Assembly: GCA_020723385.1 (NCBI GenBank)
Contig: DYIZ01000030.1
Coordinates: 1 to 47,944 of the forward strand
DNA length: 47,944 nt
Reading direction: 5' to 3'
Source of the DNA: Candidatus Aquidulcis sp.
GTDB taxonomy: Bacteria; Chloroflexota; Anaerolineae; Anaerolineales; UBA4823
The stretch's first letter is position 1. Each line of letters begins with the position of its first letter. The position numbers and the translations under genes are program-made. This document shows positions 8,395 through 16,199 of the stretch, in pieces. Under the pieces are notes generated by a model that made no database searches, was not told the origin of the DNA, and was given only the letters and a program-made list of their open reading frames with translations.

Positions 8395-8526
8395 TCAGCT
8401 TTTGGGTAATTTGGAAAACCTGTTGATGCGGTTGAGTATCTGTAGCTTCGCCGATCTGGCTGTTTGTTGCCCCATGGGGTGAATAGAACGCAAGTAATCC
8501 AGCACCTTTTCAATATTGTTTTTCAT
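8395..8526 (-). CDS. Short hypothetical ORF (43 residues), possibly a remnant
   Basis: The frame from ATG 8526 to the stop at 8395 encodes a basic, helical 43-residue peptide beginning MKNNIEKVLDYLRSI and ending NRINRFSKLPKS. I recognise no family. It abuts the start of the plus-strand fragment at 8527, and the whole stretch is a patchwork of broken genes, so it may be the end of a lost protein rather than a gene. No clear ribosome-binding site is visible. Confidence 0.2.
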   Translation of the reverse strand: MKNNIEKVLDYLRSIHPMGQQTARSAKLQILNRINRFSKLPKS

Positions 8527-9031
8527 CGATACTGAGCCGGATGCCTTCGTGCAAACCCTGGATGGCAAAGTACTGGCGCTGAAGACCGCTCTGGACGCTG
8601 CCGGCAAGATCCTGACGGTTGTTTGGGGCGACCTGCCTGCGCTAGCCACGAAAGCCCTGGATTTTGCCCTGGAATCTATCCGGGATCGAGGTAAAGCCCT
8701 GCACCCGCCCGAAGAAATCCGGCTGGCGGAAGTGCCCCGGGGAACCTTGCCCCATCGTAACCCGCGCCTGTGGGAATCAGCCTGGTGGACGCCCAGACGC
8801 CGCCTGGCTGCCTTCCAGGTCGCCTCGTTCCTGATCATCGTTGGCCTGCTGACTGCCCTGGGGTTGAAAGAGTTGTATGTAGATCAGCCCGCCTTTGGCG
8901 AGCACGGCTGGTGGGATTACGCCAAGCTGTTCTGGTGGGGCTTTGGCGGCGAAGCCAGCCGGGCCCCTTTGTTGTGCGAGGCGCAGAACTGGGGTTTCGA
9001 GACCATCACCGGCAAGCTGGGCAACGACTGA
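8516..9031 (+). pseudogene. C-terminal fragment of a hypothetical membrane protein
   Basis: The open frame encodes a linker (residues about 5-90) with LPHRNPRLWES, one clear membrane helix (FQVASFLIIVGLLTALGLKELY) and a tail GWWDYAKLFWWGFGGEASR. This helix plus (W/Y)DY-LFxWGFGGEA tail recalls the C-terminal anchor of large Chloroflexota proteins of unknown function. There is no ribosome-binding site and the upstream sequence belongs to something else, so the N-terminus is missing. The frame ends at TGA 9029-9031 after divergent sequence. It seems to be a relic on the plus strand between two minus-strand relics. Confidence 0.45.
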
Positions 9032-9174
9032 GACCTTCTTTGGCTGCCGCGCCCTCTTGATCGGGGTCAACGCCTACTCGAAAGTTCGCCCTGAGCGCCA
9101 GCTTAAAGGCGCGATCAACGACGCCCGCGCCGGGGAGACGCTGCTCACGGGTCGTTCTGTCAACGACAATTAGA
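9028..9174 (+). pseudogene. N-terminal fragment of a caspase-like (peptidase C14) protein
   Basis: In the frame ending at TAG 9172-9174 the translation contains CRALLIGVNAYSKVRPERQ followed by LKGAINDARAGETLL. This is the beta1-helix1 start of the caspase/metacaspase fold (xALLIGINxY...LxGAxNDA). The catalytic His and Cys would lie further on and are absent; the sequence is cut at the 34-bp palindrome. The start codon is not identifiable. Confidence 0.5.
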
Positions 9175-9192
9175 ATTCTAATTGTCGTTGAC
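9159..9192. repeat. 34-bp perfect palindrome at a junction of two gene fragments
   Basis: Bases 9159-9175 (GTCAACGACAATTAGAA) and 9176-9192 are exact reverse complements with no loop, centred on GAATTC. On its left is a caspase-like fragment and on its right a histidine kinase fragment. The centre holds an AT-rich core between GTCAACGACAA arms. It could be a dimeric protein-binding site, a fold-back repair scar, or a joining artefact. Confidence 0.8.
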
Positions 9193-9560
9193 CGGATAGT
9201 AATGCCCTGCGTAATGTCTTTCAAAACTTACTGTATAACGCCATCAAATACACCCCAGATGGTGGACTCATTTGCCTGGACTGGAGATTTGGTGACCTGG
9301 GGAACGGCCAACCCAAACCGGCCATTGAGTTGATCGTTGAGGACAGTGGGGTTGGCATCTGGCCCGATCATCACGAGCTTGTTCTCGAAAAATTCTTAGT
9401 CACCAGCAAGGTTTCTTTGCACTCCAGCAGGCGGACCAAGTTCAAAGGCGGCGGCACGGGTTTGGGTTTGGCAATTGCCAAAGGGATTATTGAGACGCAT
9501 GGGGGGAAAATCCGGGTTGAAAGCCCTGGATTGTATATTGACAATCGCTATATGGAATGA
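9192..9560 (+). pseudogene. C-terminal fragment of a histidine kinase (HATPase domain)
   Basis: The open frame has all ATPase boxes of a sensor kinase: N-box NALRNVFQNLLYNAIKYTPDG, G1 VEDSGVGIWPD, G2 GGGTGLGLAIAKGII and the end ETHGGKIRVESPG. The HisKA and sensor parts are missing because the homology begins directly at the palindrome. The tail after VESPG (LYIDNRYME) is not the usual GSTF strand, so the 3' end is also replaced, by the PadR promoter region. No start codon or ribosome-binding site serves it, and it is not a paralogous copy of the intact kinase at 5610-7910. Confidence 0.7.
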
Positions 9561-9566
9561 TAATAT
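9538..9566 (+). promoter_or_regulatory. Promoter of the PadR/DUF2812 pair
   Basis: A consensus TTGACA (9538-9543), a 17-bp spacer and TAATAT (9561-9566) lie about 70 bp before the PadR start. The first of the TATAGCG-type repeats is inside the spacer. Confidence 0.6.
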
Positions 9567-9604
9567 ATAGATAATTGATATAGCGACTGTAAGTATAGCG
9601 ATAT
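9546..9604 (+). promoter_or_regulatory. Candidate PadR operator: three TATAGCG repeats
   Basis: CGCTATA at 9546-9552 is the inverse of TATAGCG at 9579-9585 and again at 9594-9600, extended in the last copy to TATAGCGATAT. They flank and overlap the promoter just upstream of the PadR gene, as expected for an autorepressed PadR locus. No binding evidence exists beyond position and symmetry. Confidence 0.45.
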
Positions 9605-9631
9605 TAAATGCAAACGATGCGGGAGCTTGAT

Positions 9632-9964
9632 ATGGCGAAAACAGAAGATCCAGTCAATTACTTACCCCTCTCCGAAACCACCTTTTACACGATGATCTGT
9701 TTGGTGGAACCGATGCATGGATATACCCTGATGCAGAAAGTCAAGGAAATCAGCCAGGACACCGTCCAGCTCGGGGCTGGGACGCTCTATACCATCTTTT
9801 CCACGCTCGAGAAAGAAGCCCTGATCGAGATGGTGAGCGAGTCTGACCGGCGCAAGACCTACAAATTGACATCTAAAGGCAAGCAAGTACTGCGGCTGCA
9901 AATCCAGCGGCTGCTAATCATGGTCGAAAACGGTCAGAATATCGCCAAATTCCTTTCTCAGTAA
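9632..9964 (+). CDS. PadR family transcriptional regulator
   Basis: A winged-helix repressor of 110 residues from ATG 9632, chosen because GGGAGC lies six bases before it; an in-frame ATG at 9608 would add eight residues. Core motifs are PLSETTFYTMICLVEPMHGY, LMQKVKEISQDTVQLGAGTLYTIF and the wing KEALIEMVSESDRRKTYKLTSKG. The C-terminal dimer helix is short (subfamily 1 type). It is followed 28 bp later by a DUF2812 gene, the usual partner of PadR regulators of membrane-protein or drug-response operons. Autoregulation is likely from the repeats in its promoter. Confidence 0.88.
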   Translation: MAKTEDPVNYLPLSETTFYTMICLVEPMHGYTLMQKVKEISQDTVQLGAGTLYTIFSTLEKEALIEMVSESDRRKTYKLTSKGKQVLRLQIQRLLIMVENGQNIAKFLSQ

Positions 9965-9992
9965 TTCAGCATTGTTTTGATGGAGGCATAGT

Positions 9993-10522
9993 ATGAATCA
10001 ATCCATTGTTCGCATATCAAAATGGTTTTGGCCCTGGCAGGATGACAAAGAAGAAGCCTGGCTGGAAGAACTGTCGCGCCAGGGATTGCACTTGAAACGC
10101 GCCGCCAACTCGGCCAATATGATTTTATCCAGGGACAATCGCAGGAATTTACATATCGGCTTGACTTTCAGGACTCGCTCAAGCCGAAGAACAAAGATGA
10201 ATATCTGCGCCTGTTCACCGATGACGGATGGGAATACCTGGGGCAGTTAGGAGGCTGGCAATATTTTCGCAAACCGGTTGTCAGCGGTGGTGAGCGTGAA
10301 ATTTTTACCGACAATGAATCAAAAATTCAGAAATACAACCGCTTTGCAGTTTGGTTTGGCATGATATTTCCGTCATGCCTGGTGGTTTTCGTCGCCCTGT
10401 GGAGCAGTTGGCCCGAATGGATGATGTGGGTAAATGTGGGCATCATCCTGCTGTTGTCTACTTTTTGGGCTTTCGTTTCCATCAAGATTGCCCAGCGCAT
10501 CAAAAAGCTCAAGGCACTTTAG
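9993..10522 (+). pseudogene. DUF2812 membrane protein gene, frameshifted
   Basis: The N-terminal frame (from ATG 9993, with good GGAGG spacing) reads KWFWPWQDDKEEAWLEELSRQGLHLK, typical of DUF2812. Around 10112-10120 the coding continues in another frame: YDFIQGQSQEFTYRLDFQDS, then WEYLGQLGGWQYFRKP, IFTDNESKIQKYNRF and two membrane helices (about 10351-10410 and 10426-10490), ending at TAG 10520-10522. A single-base change restores one protein of about 176 residues. The original frame ends early at 10250. Either the gene is newly inactivated or the sequence has an error here. The downstream frame shows no other damage. Confidence 0.75.
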
Positions 10523-10599
10523 GCAGTGACTGTTAGCGCAAGGAAGTATTGCTCCGCTATTTCCAGGGAGTAATGCTTCCTTTTCTTACCTATCACGGC

Positions 10600-10628
10600 T
10601 TGACAAGATTGCACAAACAGGATATTAT
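10600..10628 (+). promoter_or_regulatory. Promoter of the decayed second PadR gene
   Basis: TTGACA (10600-10605), 17-bp spacer, TATTAT (10623-10628). The promoter is near consensus although the gene it served is broken. Confidence 0.55.
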
Positions 10629-10629
10629 A

Positions 10630-10661
10630 GGATATATCTTATATAGGATAAATCTTATATA
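10630..10661 (+). repeat. Tandem 16-bp repeat, likely PadR operator
   Basis: Two adjacent 16-bp units, GGATATATCTTATATA (10630-10645) and GGATAAATCTTATATA (10646-10661), differ at one base. They lie directly after the -10 and before the former start codon. Their AT-rich GGATAT/ATATCT character fits a PadR or similar repressor site. Confidence 0.55.
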
Positions 10662-11139
10662 TCAATTGAATTCGCTTTTCTTGGTTTTCTCAACTACCAT
10701 CCCTATTCCGGTTACGATTTAAAAGAAAATCTTCGACAGTTCCATCCGCCATTTCTGGCCGGCTGACCAGAGCCAGATCTACCGCGCCCTGGCGCAACCT
10801 GACCGATCAAGGCTATGTGGCGATAGGGAAGATCCCGCAATCTGAACGGCCGGATCGTAAGGTGTATCACATAACAGATACTGGCCGAGTTGACTTGCTG
10901 AAATGGTTGTTCGGGCCTCCTCCCTTGAGTGAGCCGCGTAGCGCTCCCCTGGTTTAAGTCTTCTTTGCTGGGCCTCTCTCTCTGACGAGGAAATTTTAGC
11001 CAGTTCGAGGGGTTTGCCGCTCATCTGCGCGCCATCCCGGAGCAGTATGATCAGATGTATCCTTTCGATGCGCGCCAGCCTGGATTGGGCGGAGAATGTC
11101 ATCGAGCAAATTCGCGCCGGTCGAATTCCATCCGAATAA
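10659..11139 (+). pseudogene. Second PadR family regulator, degraded
   Basis: The translation begins SIEFAFLGFLNYHPYSGYDLK, a PadR start, but the initiator position is ATA (10659-10661). Further pieces in shifted frames read FDSSIRHFWPADQSQIYRALAQ, then LTDQGYVAIGK, ERPDRKVYHITDTGRVDLLKWL, PPLSEPRSAPLV, an in-frame TAA near 10957, and finally DWAENVIEQIRAGRIPSE ending at 11137-11139. This is the Vir-like PadR group with a long C-terminal domain. At least three frameshifts and one stop make it non-functional. Nothing between 11140 and 11241 could be assigned. Confidence 0.75.
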
Positions 11140-11241
11140 CCTGGTGGCCGATGGCGCCTGCAACTCTGATGACCTGCGCCGGGCGGCGCAAGCCATCACC
11201 GTGATCCAGGTAACCCTGACCCAGCCTCGAAAGGAAATCTT

Positions 11242-12063
11242 ATGAACCGTACGCTTCGCAACCTGATCATCTTCATAATCAGCACTCTCGCCGCTGGATG
11301 GGTGGGCGCCTGGCTCAACCGGATTTTGAACCTGAGCCCGGCGCAGAACCTGGGCATGTTGATCTTTCTCATCGTTCCCCTAACCGTTAGTCTGCTGCTA
11401 CGGGCCTTTGGTGGGGATAGTTGGAAAGATGTCGGTTTCAAGCCCAATTTTCGTGGAAACGGAAGCGCCTATGCTATCAGTTTGCTGGCTTACCCGGTCA
11501 TGATCGCCATCATCCTGGGGATTGGGAGGATCGCTGGCGTCATAACCTTCCCGCGTTCTGACTGGGGCGCCTTTTTTCAGTTGATAGTCATCAGCTTCGC
11601 CCAAAATTTCTTCAAGAACCTGTTCGAAGAATTTGCCTGGCGCGGTTACCTGACCCCCCGGCTACAGGTTCTCGGCATCCCTGATCTGCTCAACCACCTA
11701 CTCACTGGCCTGGTTTGGGGCATGTGGCATGTCCCTTACTGGCTTTTCCTGCTTGATCAGGCCACGATCAGGAGCTTCACGTCGCTGGGAATCGGCCCAC
11801 TGATTGCGTTAAGCCTGGTCGCCATTCTGCCAACAGCAATCCTGTATGGCGAATTGCGCCTGAAGACCGGCTCAACCTGGCCAGCCCTGTTCATCCATAC
11901 CACTGCGAATGCCCTGACACTCGTTCTGCTGGTTGATGGCTTCGTCACGCTGCAGCCTCGCCTGGAGGCAGTCTTCACACCGGGCATGGGTGGACTGCTG
12001 GTCACCGTCTTGGTTGCTGGGCTTGGTTTTTGGCTCTACCAGCAGCGAACACAGAAGTTGTAA
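11242..12063 (+). CDS. CPBP family intramembrane metalloprotease
   Basis: A 273-residue polytopic protein with about eight hydrophobic segments. The CPBP/CAAX protease motifs are present: motif 1 E129-E130-F-A-W-R134-G-Y-L, then GMWHVPYWLF (motif 2 His) and HTTANAL (motif 3 His). These residues form the metal site inside the membrane. Family members process prenylated or bacteriocin-like peptides or act as scaffolds; the substrate here is unknown. AAAGGAAATCTT precedes the ATG. It is the first gene of a plus-strand run with the S33 hydrolases 29 bp downstream. A second, unrelated-looking CPBP protein is at 42937-43599. Confidence 0.85.
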   Translation: MNRTLRNLIIFIISTLAAGWVGAWLNRILNLSPAQNLGMLIFLIVPLTVSLLLRAFGGDSWKDVGFKPNFRGNGSAYAISLLAYPVMIAIILGIGRIAGVITFPRSDWGAFFQLIVISFAQNFFKNLFEEFAWRGYLTPRLQVLGIPDLLNHLLTGLVWGMWHVPYWLFLLDQATIRSFTSLGIGPLIALSLVAILPTAILYGELRLKTGSTWPALFIHTTANALTLVLLVDGFVTLQPRLEAVFTPGMGGLLVTVLVAGLGFWLYQQRTQKL

Positions 12064-12091
12064 ACTTTGAACTCTCTCTGGATAGAAGCTG

Positions 12092-13663
12092 ATGAACATA
12101 AAACCCATTATCCTCGTTTGTATAGTAGCTGCTATCATCGCCCTGACCATCTGGCTATTGCTGCGACCCAAGGCAGGCGCAGAGACGGTCCCTGCTGGAG
12201 CAAAGGCGGGGGATATTTTCCTCAAGCCATGCCCGGTAAAAATTGCCAACATGAAATACCAGGCTGACTGCGGGACGCTGGTTGTGCCTGAAAACCGCAG
12301 CAACCCTGGCTCGCGCCTAATTGCACTCCCAGTGAAGCGCATTCACTCACCAGCTGATAACCCGGGCAAACCGATCTTCTACCTGGCCGGCGGGCCGGGC
12401 CAGTCCAACTTGGGCTTTCAGCCGCCGACCTGGCTGCTGGAGCAGCATGATATCGTGATGATTGGTTATCGCGGTGTGGATGGCGATCCCAAGTTGGATT
12501 GTCCCGAAGTATCCATGGCTATGCTTGGTGTGGATGGCGATCTACTCAGCCCGGCCTCGCTGGATAACCTGAGCGAGGCCATGCAGGTCTGTGCAAAGCG
12601 CATGCAAGATTCTGGAGTGGACCTGGGCGGCTACACCATCCCCGAAGTGGTTGAAGATATGGAAACCGCCCGCAAGGGAATGGGCTATACCCGGATCAAC
12701 CTGCTCAGCGAGAGTTACGGAACACGCGTGGCGCAAATCTATGCGACCATGTATCCAGCGAGCCTGCTGCGCAGCGCCATGATCGGAGTCAACCCGCCCG
12801 GGCATTTCCTCTGGCTGCCTGCCACCGCCGATGCCCAGGTGGAAACTTATGCCGGGCTGTGTCAAAAAGACGCAGTCTGCGCCGTACGCACCTCCGACCT
12901 GGCAGCCAGTATGCGCAACATCAACCAGGCCATGCCCAAACATTGGCTCTTCTTGCCGATTGACCCCGGCAAGGTCAAGGTGGTGGCTTTTGCCATGCTC
13001 TTCCACCGCACCACGGCCCCGATCATTTTCGACGCCTACCTGGCGGCCGAGCGCGGTGATGCCAGCGGCCTGGCGTTGATGTCGCTGGCTTATGATTTCA
13101 TGATGCCCAAGATGATGACCTGGGGAGAGTTCTTTGCCATCGGCAGCAGCGCGGATTTTGAGCCTGCCCGCAATTACCGGGTCGAGCTGACCACGCCAGA
13201 TGCCAACCTTGGCGCACCGATGTCACTGCTCATCTGGGGGTCGGCGGGCGGCTGGCCGGTCACGCCGATGCCCGAGCAATACCGCCAGGTGCATCTGACC
13301 GATATTCCAACGCTGCTGGTTAGTGGCAGCGTGGATTTCTCCACACCGGCGGAGTTTGCCACACAGGAACTACTGCCTTCCCTGCGCCATGGGAAGCAGG
13401 TGCTTTTGGCTGAAATGGGACACGTTGGCGATTTCTGGGGATTCCAACAGCAGGCCGCTGAGCGCCTGCTGACCAGCTTCTATGCCACCGGCGCGGCGGA
13501 CGACTCGCTTTACTCCTACTTGCCGATGGATTTCAAACCGGCCATGCGTTTCCCGCTGCTGGCAAAAATCCTGCTGGGAACGGGCATCCTCCTGCTCGTT
13601 GCCCTGGGATGGGCAGCCTGGGGGATTATCCGGCGCATCCGGCGCAGCAGGAGACTATCTTGA
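12092..13663 (+). CDS. Membrane-anchored S33-type alpha/beta hydrolase (tripeptidyl aminopeptidase-like)
   Basis: A 523-residue protein. It has an N-terminal anchor (IILVCIVAAIIALTIWLLL), an exported hydrolase domain and a C-terminal membrane helix (LLAKILLGTGILLLVALGWAAWGII). Hydrolase features are CGTLVVPENR near the start, the oxyanion motif LAGGPGQSN, nucleophile Ser208 in LLSESYGTR, Asp in VSGSVDFSTPAE, and His in AEMGHVGDF. The nucleophile elbow is SESYG rather than the usual GxSxG, a variation also seen as GESYG in this group. Likely acts on peptides outside the membrane. Its TGA overlaps the ATG of the next hydrolase (TGATG). Confidence 0.82.
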   Translation: MNIKPIILVCIVAAIIALTIWLLLRPKAGAETVPAGAKAGDIFLKPCPVKIANMKYQADCGTLVVPENRSNPGSRLIALPVKRIHSPADNPGKPIFYLAGGPGQSNLGFQPPTWLLEQHDIVMIGYRGVDGDPKLDCPEVSMAMLGVDGDLLSPASLDNLSEAMQVCAKRMQDSGVDLGGYTIPEVVEDMETARKGMGYTRINLLSESYGTRVAQIYATMYPASLLRSAMIGVNPPGHFLWLPATADAQVETYAGLCQKDAVCAVRTSDLAASMRNINQAMPKHWLFLPIDPGKVKVVAFAMLFHRTTAPIIFDAYLAAERGDASGLALMSLAYDFMMPKMMTWGEFFAIGSSADFEPARNYRVELTTPDANLGAPMSLLIWGSAGGWPVTPMPEQYRQVHLTDIPTLLVSGSVDFSTPAEFATQELLPSLRHGKQVLLAEMGHVGDFWGFQQQAAERLLTSFYATGAADDSLYSYLPMDFKPAMRFPLLAKILLGTGILLLVALGWAAWGIIRRIRRSRRLS

Positions 13664-14724
13664 TGCGTAGGCTGCTCGTTTCTGGATTTACAAAAACCAT
13701 GCCAGTTGTTGCACTTGTAGGCCTTGTCCTGATCATCCTGGCCATCCGGTTTGGCTCGGCGAAACCGCCCGCGCCAGGCGGGATCAGTTTCCTGGAACAG
13801 ATCAAACTCGGCGGCGTTCAGCAGTGGGTCTCCATCCGCGGAGCCGATCCCCATGCCCCTGTTCTGCTCTTCCTGCACGGTGGCCCCGGCAGCGCCAGCC
13901 TGGCCAAGCTGCGCCAGCAAACCCCAGAACTAGAACAATATTTCGTGGTGGTGAATTGGGACCAACTTGGGGCTGGCAAATCTACGTCCCTGGCATTTGA
14001 TTATGAAACCCTATCGATCGAGCAGATGGTATCTGACGCGCACGAATTGGTCGCCTATCTTAAAGCTCGTTTTGGCGTCGAGAAGCTCTACTTGATGGGC
14101 TTTTCGTGGGGGACAGTGATCGGGCTGGAACTGACTGCCCGTTACCCGCAGGATTTTTACGCCTATATCAGCGTCAGCCAGCTTGTTTTCCCGGCGGAAG
14201 GGGAAAGACTCTCGCTGGAATTTGTCCGTCAGGCGGCGCAACAGGCCGGGAATGACCAGGCGCTGGCAGAACTAGCCGTGATTGATCCCGCCTACCAGGG
14301 GGCAGGCTGGCAGAGCCAGCTTGGAATCGAGCGCAATTGGCTGGTGCGTTATGGCGGCGTGTATCACACTGCCGATAGTTATAACCATGAAATCTGGAGC
14401 CTGCTGAGGGCGCAGGAATACTCTGTTTTCGATGTTTGCCTGTGGCCGTTGGGCAGCAGCCGCTCCTTGGGTCAGTTGTGGCCAGAAGTAATGGCGCTTG
14501 ATTTCTTCCAGAACAGGTCTGCCATAGAAATCCCCGTTTACTTCTTCGTTGGCCGGTTTGATTACAATAGTCCTGCTGAACTGGCTGAACAATATTTCCA
14601 GCATCTGAATGCTCCGATGGGGAAAGGCCTGGTCTGGTTCGAGAACTCGGCCCACGATTTGTTCTTTGATGAACCACAAAAGCTGGTACAGGAAACCCTG
14701 GCAATCTTGGAAAGTACACGATGA
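13663..14724 (+). CDS. S33 family alpha/beta hydrolase (proline iminopeptidase-like) with N-terminal anchor
   Basis: 353 residues from ATG 13663, which overlaps the upstream stop; a longer frame to 13609 lies inside that gene and lacks a reason to be used. A membrane anchor (MPVVALVGLVLIILAIRF) is followed by an alpha/beta hydrolase: HGGPGSAS oxyanion loop, VVNWDQLGAGKS, nucleophile in LMGFSWGTVIG, acid in VGRFDYNSPAE and His in FENSAHDLFFDEP. All three catalytic residues are present. Peptidase S33 is the best family; substrate unknown. Its TGA overlaps the next ATG (ATGA), so this and its neighbours are co-translated. Confidence 0.85.
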   Translation: MRRLLVSGFTKTMPVVALVGLVLIILAIRFGSAKPPAPGGISFLEQIKLGGVQQWVSIRGADPHAPVLLFLHGGPGSASLAKLRQQTPELEQYFVVVNWDQLGAGKSTSLAFDYETLSIEQMVSDAHELVAYLKARFGVEKLYLMGFSWGTVIGLELTARYPQDFYAYISVSQLVFPAEGERLSLEFVRQAAQQAGNDQALAELAVIDPAYQGAGWQSQLGIERNWLVRYGGVYHTADSYNHEIWSLLRAQEYSVFDVCLWPLGSSRSLGQLWPEVMALDFFQNRSAIEIPVYFFVGRFDYNSPAELAEQYFQHLNAPMGKGLVWFENSAHDLFFDEPQKLVQETLAILESTR

Positions 14725-15167
14725 AACTAGAACTGCGCCTTCTGAACGGTTTATTGCTGCTCCTGCCGCTACTGGCCTGGAACCTGGTACTCGGGTCACG
14801 CTTGACCCAGGAGGCGATTACTTCGGATGCCCATTCTCCCAAATGGCTGCTGGTTGCCGAAAGCATAGCCCGCGTCCTGGTATTTATTTTCCCGCTGCTG
14901 CTCCCCATCCAGTTGAAGGATGCCTGGAACAAAGCCGGTCTGGCGGTCTATTGCCTCGGTATACTGATCTATTTTGGTTCCTGGTTGCCGCTGCTGCTGG
15001 CCCCGGACTCAGCCTGGAGCCAAAGTGCGGCTGGCCTTCTGGCCCCGCGTCTTACGCCCTTCCTGCCTTTTCTGGGTATTGCCCTGGTCTGTAATGCCTG
15101 GCCGTATGGAGTAATTTCTGCGGTGTTCATCTTCTTCCACACCTGGCATGGCATCCAAAACCTTTAG
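14721..15167 (+). CDS. Small polytopic membrane protein, unknown function
   Basis: 148 residues with four or five hydrophobic segments (LLNGLLLLLPLLAWNLVLG, VLVFIFPLLLPI, AVYCLGILIYFGSWLPLLLA, FLPFLGIALVCNAWPYGVISAVFIFF). No family motif recognised. The ATG overlaps the stop of the S33 hydrolase. It is the last gene of the plus-strand run and converges on the MDR gene at 15195; the 27-bp gap has no clear terminator. Confidence 0.65.
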   Translation: MKLELRLLNGLLLLLPLLAWNLVLGSRLTQEAITSDAHSPKWLLVAESIARVLVFIFPLLLPIQLKDAWNKAGLAVYCLGILIYFGSWLPLLLAPDSAWSQSAAGLLAPRLTPFLPFLGIALVCNAWPYGVISAVFIFFHTWHGIQNL

Positions 15168-15194
15168 CAACTTCAACAGGTGATCGCGCTTGCA

Positions 15195-16199
15195 TCATGG
15201 CATTTTGGCCAGGGCTACGATCAGGACGACATTGCCCTGCCGGCCCCCCGATTCGATATAGCGGTGGGCTTCGGCGGTTTGCTCGAGCGGGAATCGTTTG
15301 TCTACGATGGCTTTTATTTTTCCGGCTTCGGCCAGATCTTTCACCAGCAGCAGGCTCGCCGTTTTTTCTTCGGTCATGGCGCAGATGACCTTTTGGGGGC
15401 TGGCGAGGGAAGTCCAGAACATGTCCCAGAGCGCCTGGCCTTTGAAGCTGGCGAGCAGGTAGATACCGTTGGGGGTCAGGGATTTTTTACAGCGCGCAAA
15501 GGAACTGCGCCCCAGGATGTCGAAAATCACATCGTAGGTTTCGCCATTTTGGGTGAAATCCTGTTTTTTGTAATCAATCACCTTGTCTGCGCCGAGGGCT
15601 TTGACGTAGTCGAGGCGCGGCGTGCTGCACACCCCGGTCACTTCTGCCCCGTAGTGATGTTTAGCAAGTTGGACGGCCATCGCGCCGATGCCGCCGGAGG
15701 CGCCATTGACGAGGATTTTTTGCCCCGGCTTGAGCCTGGCCTTTTGCAGCAGGCCGACGGCCATGACCGCCCCGTAGGGCAGAGTGGCGGCTTCAGCGTA
15801 GCCCATATTGACAGGCTTGATGGCGATGGTCCCGCTTTCGGGCAGGCAGATGTATTCAGCATTGGCGCCCATCTTCATCCCCACGTAGGCAAAGACCTGG
15901 TCACCGGGCTTGAATTTCGTCACTAGGCTGCCAACTGCTTCCACGTCCCCGGCCAATTCGCTGCCGAGAATGTTGATTTTGGGCTTGTTCCATCCAAAGG
16001 CCATACGCGCCGGCAGGTAAAGCGGGGCGGGCATGTTGAACTGGCTGTGGGCGAAGTCCCGCGCCGTCAGGTCGCCGTAGTTAACCGGCGTGGCGCGCAC
16101 CCGCACCAGGATTTGGTTATCTTTGGGGGTGGGCTTGGCAACTTCTTTGAGCTGCAAAACATCTGGGGAGCCGTATTCAGTGAAAACAATGGCTTTCAT
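15195..16199 (-). CDS. Zinc-less MDR oxidoreductase (quinone oxidoreductase-like), copy 1
   Basis: 334 residues. N-terminal GroES-like domain MKAIVFTEYGSPDVLQLKEV; Rossmann part NGASGGIGAMAVQLAKH, then EVTGVCSTPRLDYVKALGADKVIDYK; C-terminal IVDKRFPLEQTAEAHRYIESG. The catalytic and structural zinc ligands of classic alcohol dehydrogenases are missing, as in zeta-crystallin/QOR enzymes, so NAD(P)H-dependent reduction of quinones or enones is likely. It is the last gene of the six-gene unit beginning at 18952 and starts next to the end of the SDR gene. Three paralogues sit at 19594, 21759 and 23447. Confidence 0.88.
   Translation of the reverse strand: MKAIVFTEYGSPDVLQLKEVAKPTPKDNQILVRVRATPVNYGDLTARDFAHSQFNMPAPLYLPARMAFGWNKPKINILGSELAGDVEAVGSLVTKFKPGDQVFAYVGMKMGANAEYICLPESGTIAIKPVNMGYAEAATLPYGAVMAVGLLQKARLKPGQKILVNGASGGIGAMAVQLAKHHYGAEVTGVCSTPRLDYVKALGADKVIDYKKQDFTQNGETYDVIFDILGRSSFARCKKSLTPNGIYLLASFKGQALWDMFWTSLASPQKVICAMTEEKTASLLLVKDLAEAGKIKAIVDKRFPLEQTAEAHRYIESGGRQGNVVLIVALAKMP

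Noticed and set aside
11100-11241. Possible separate small gene after the dead PadR gene
   Set aside because: Only short open stretches with no start, ribosome-binding site or recognisable motif.
14174-14932. 252-codon minus-strand frame opposite the second S33 hydrolase
   Set aside because: No ribosome-binding site or domain; the plus-strand hydrolase explains the codon bias.
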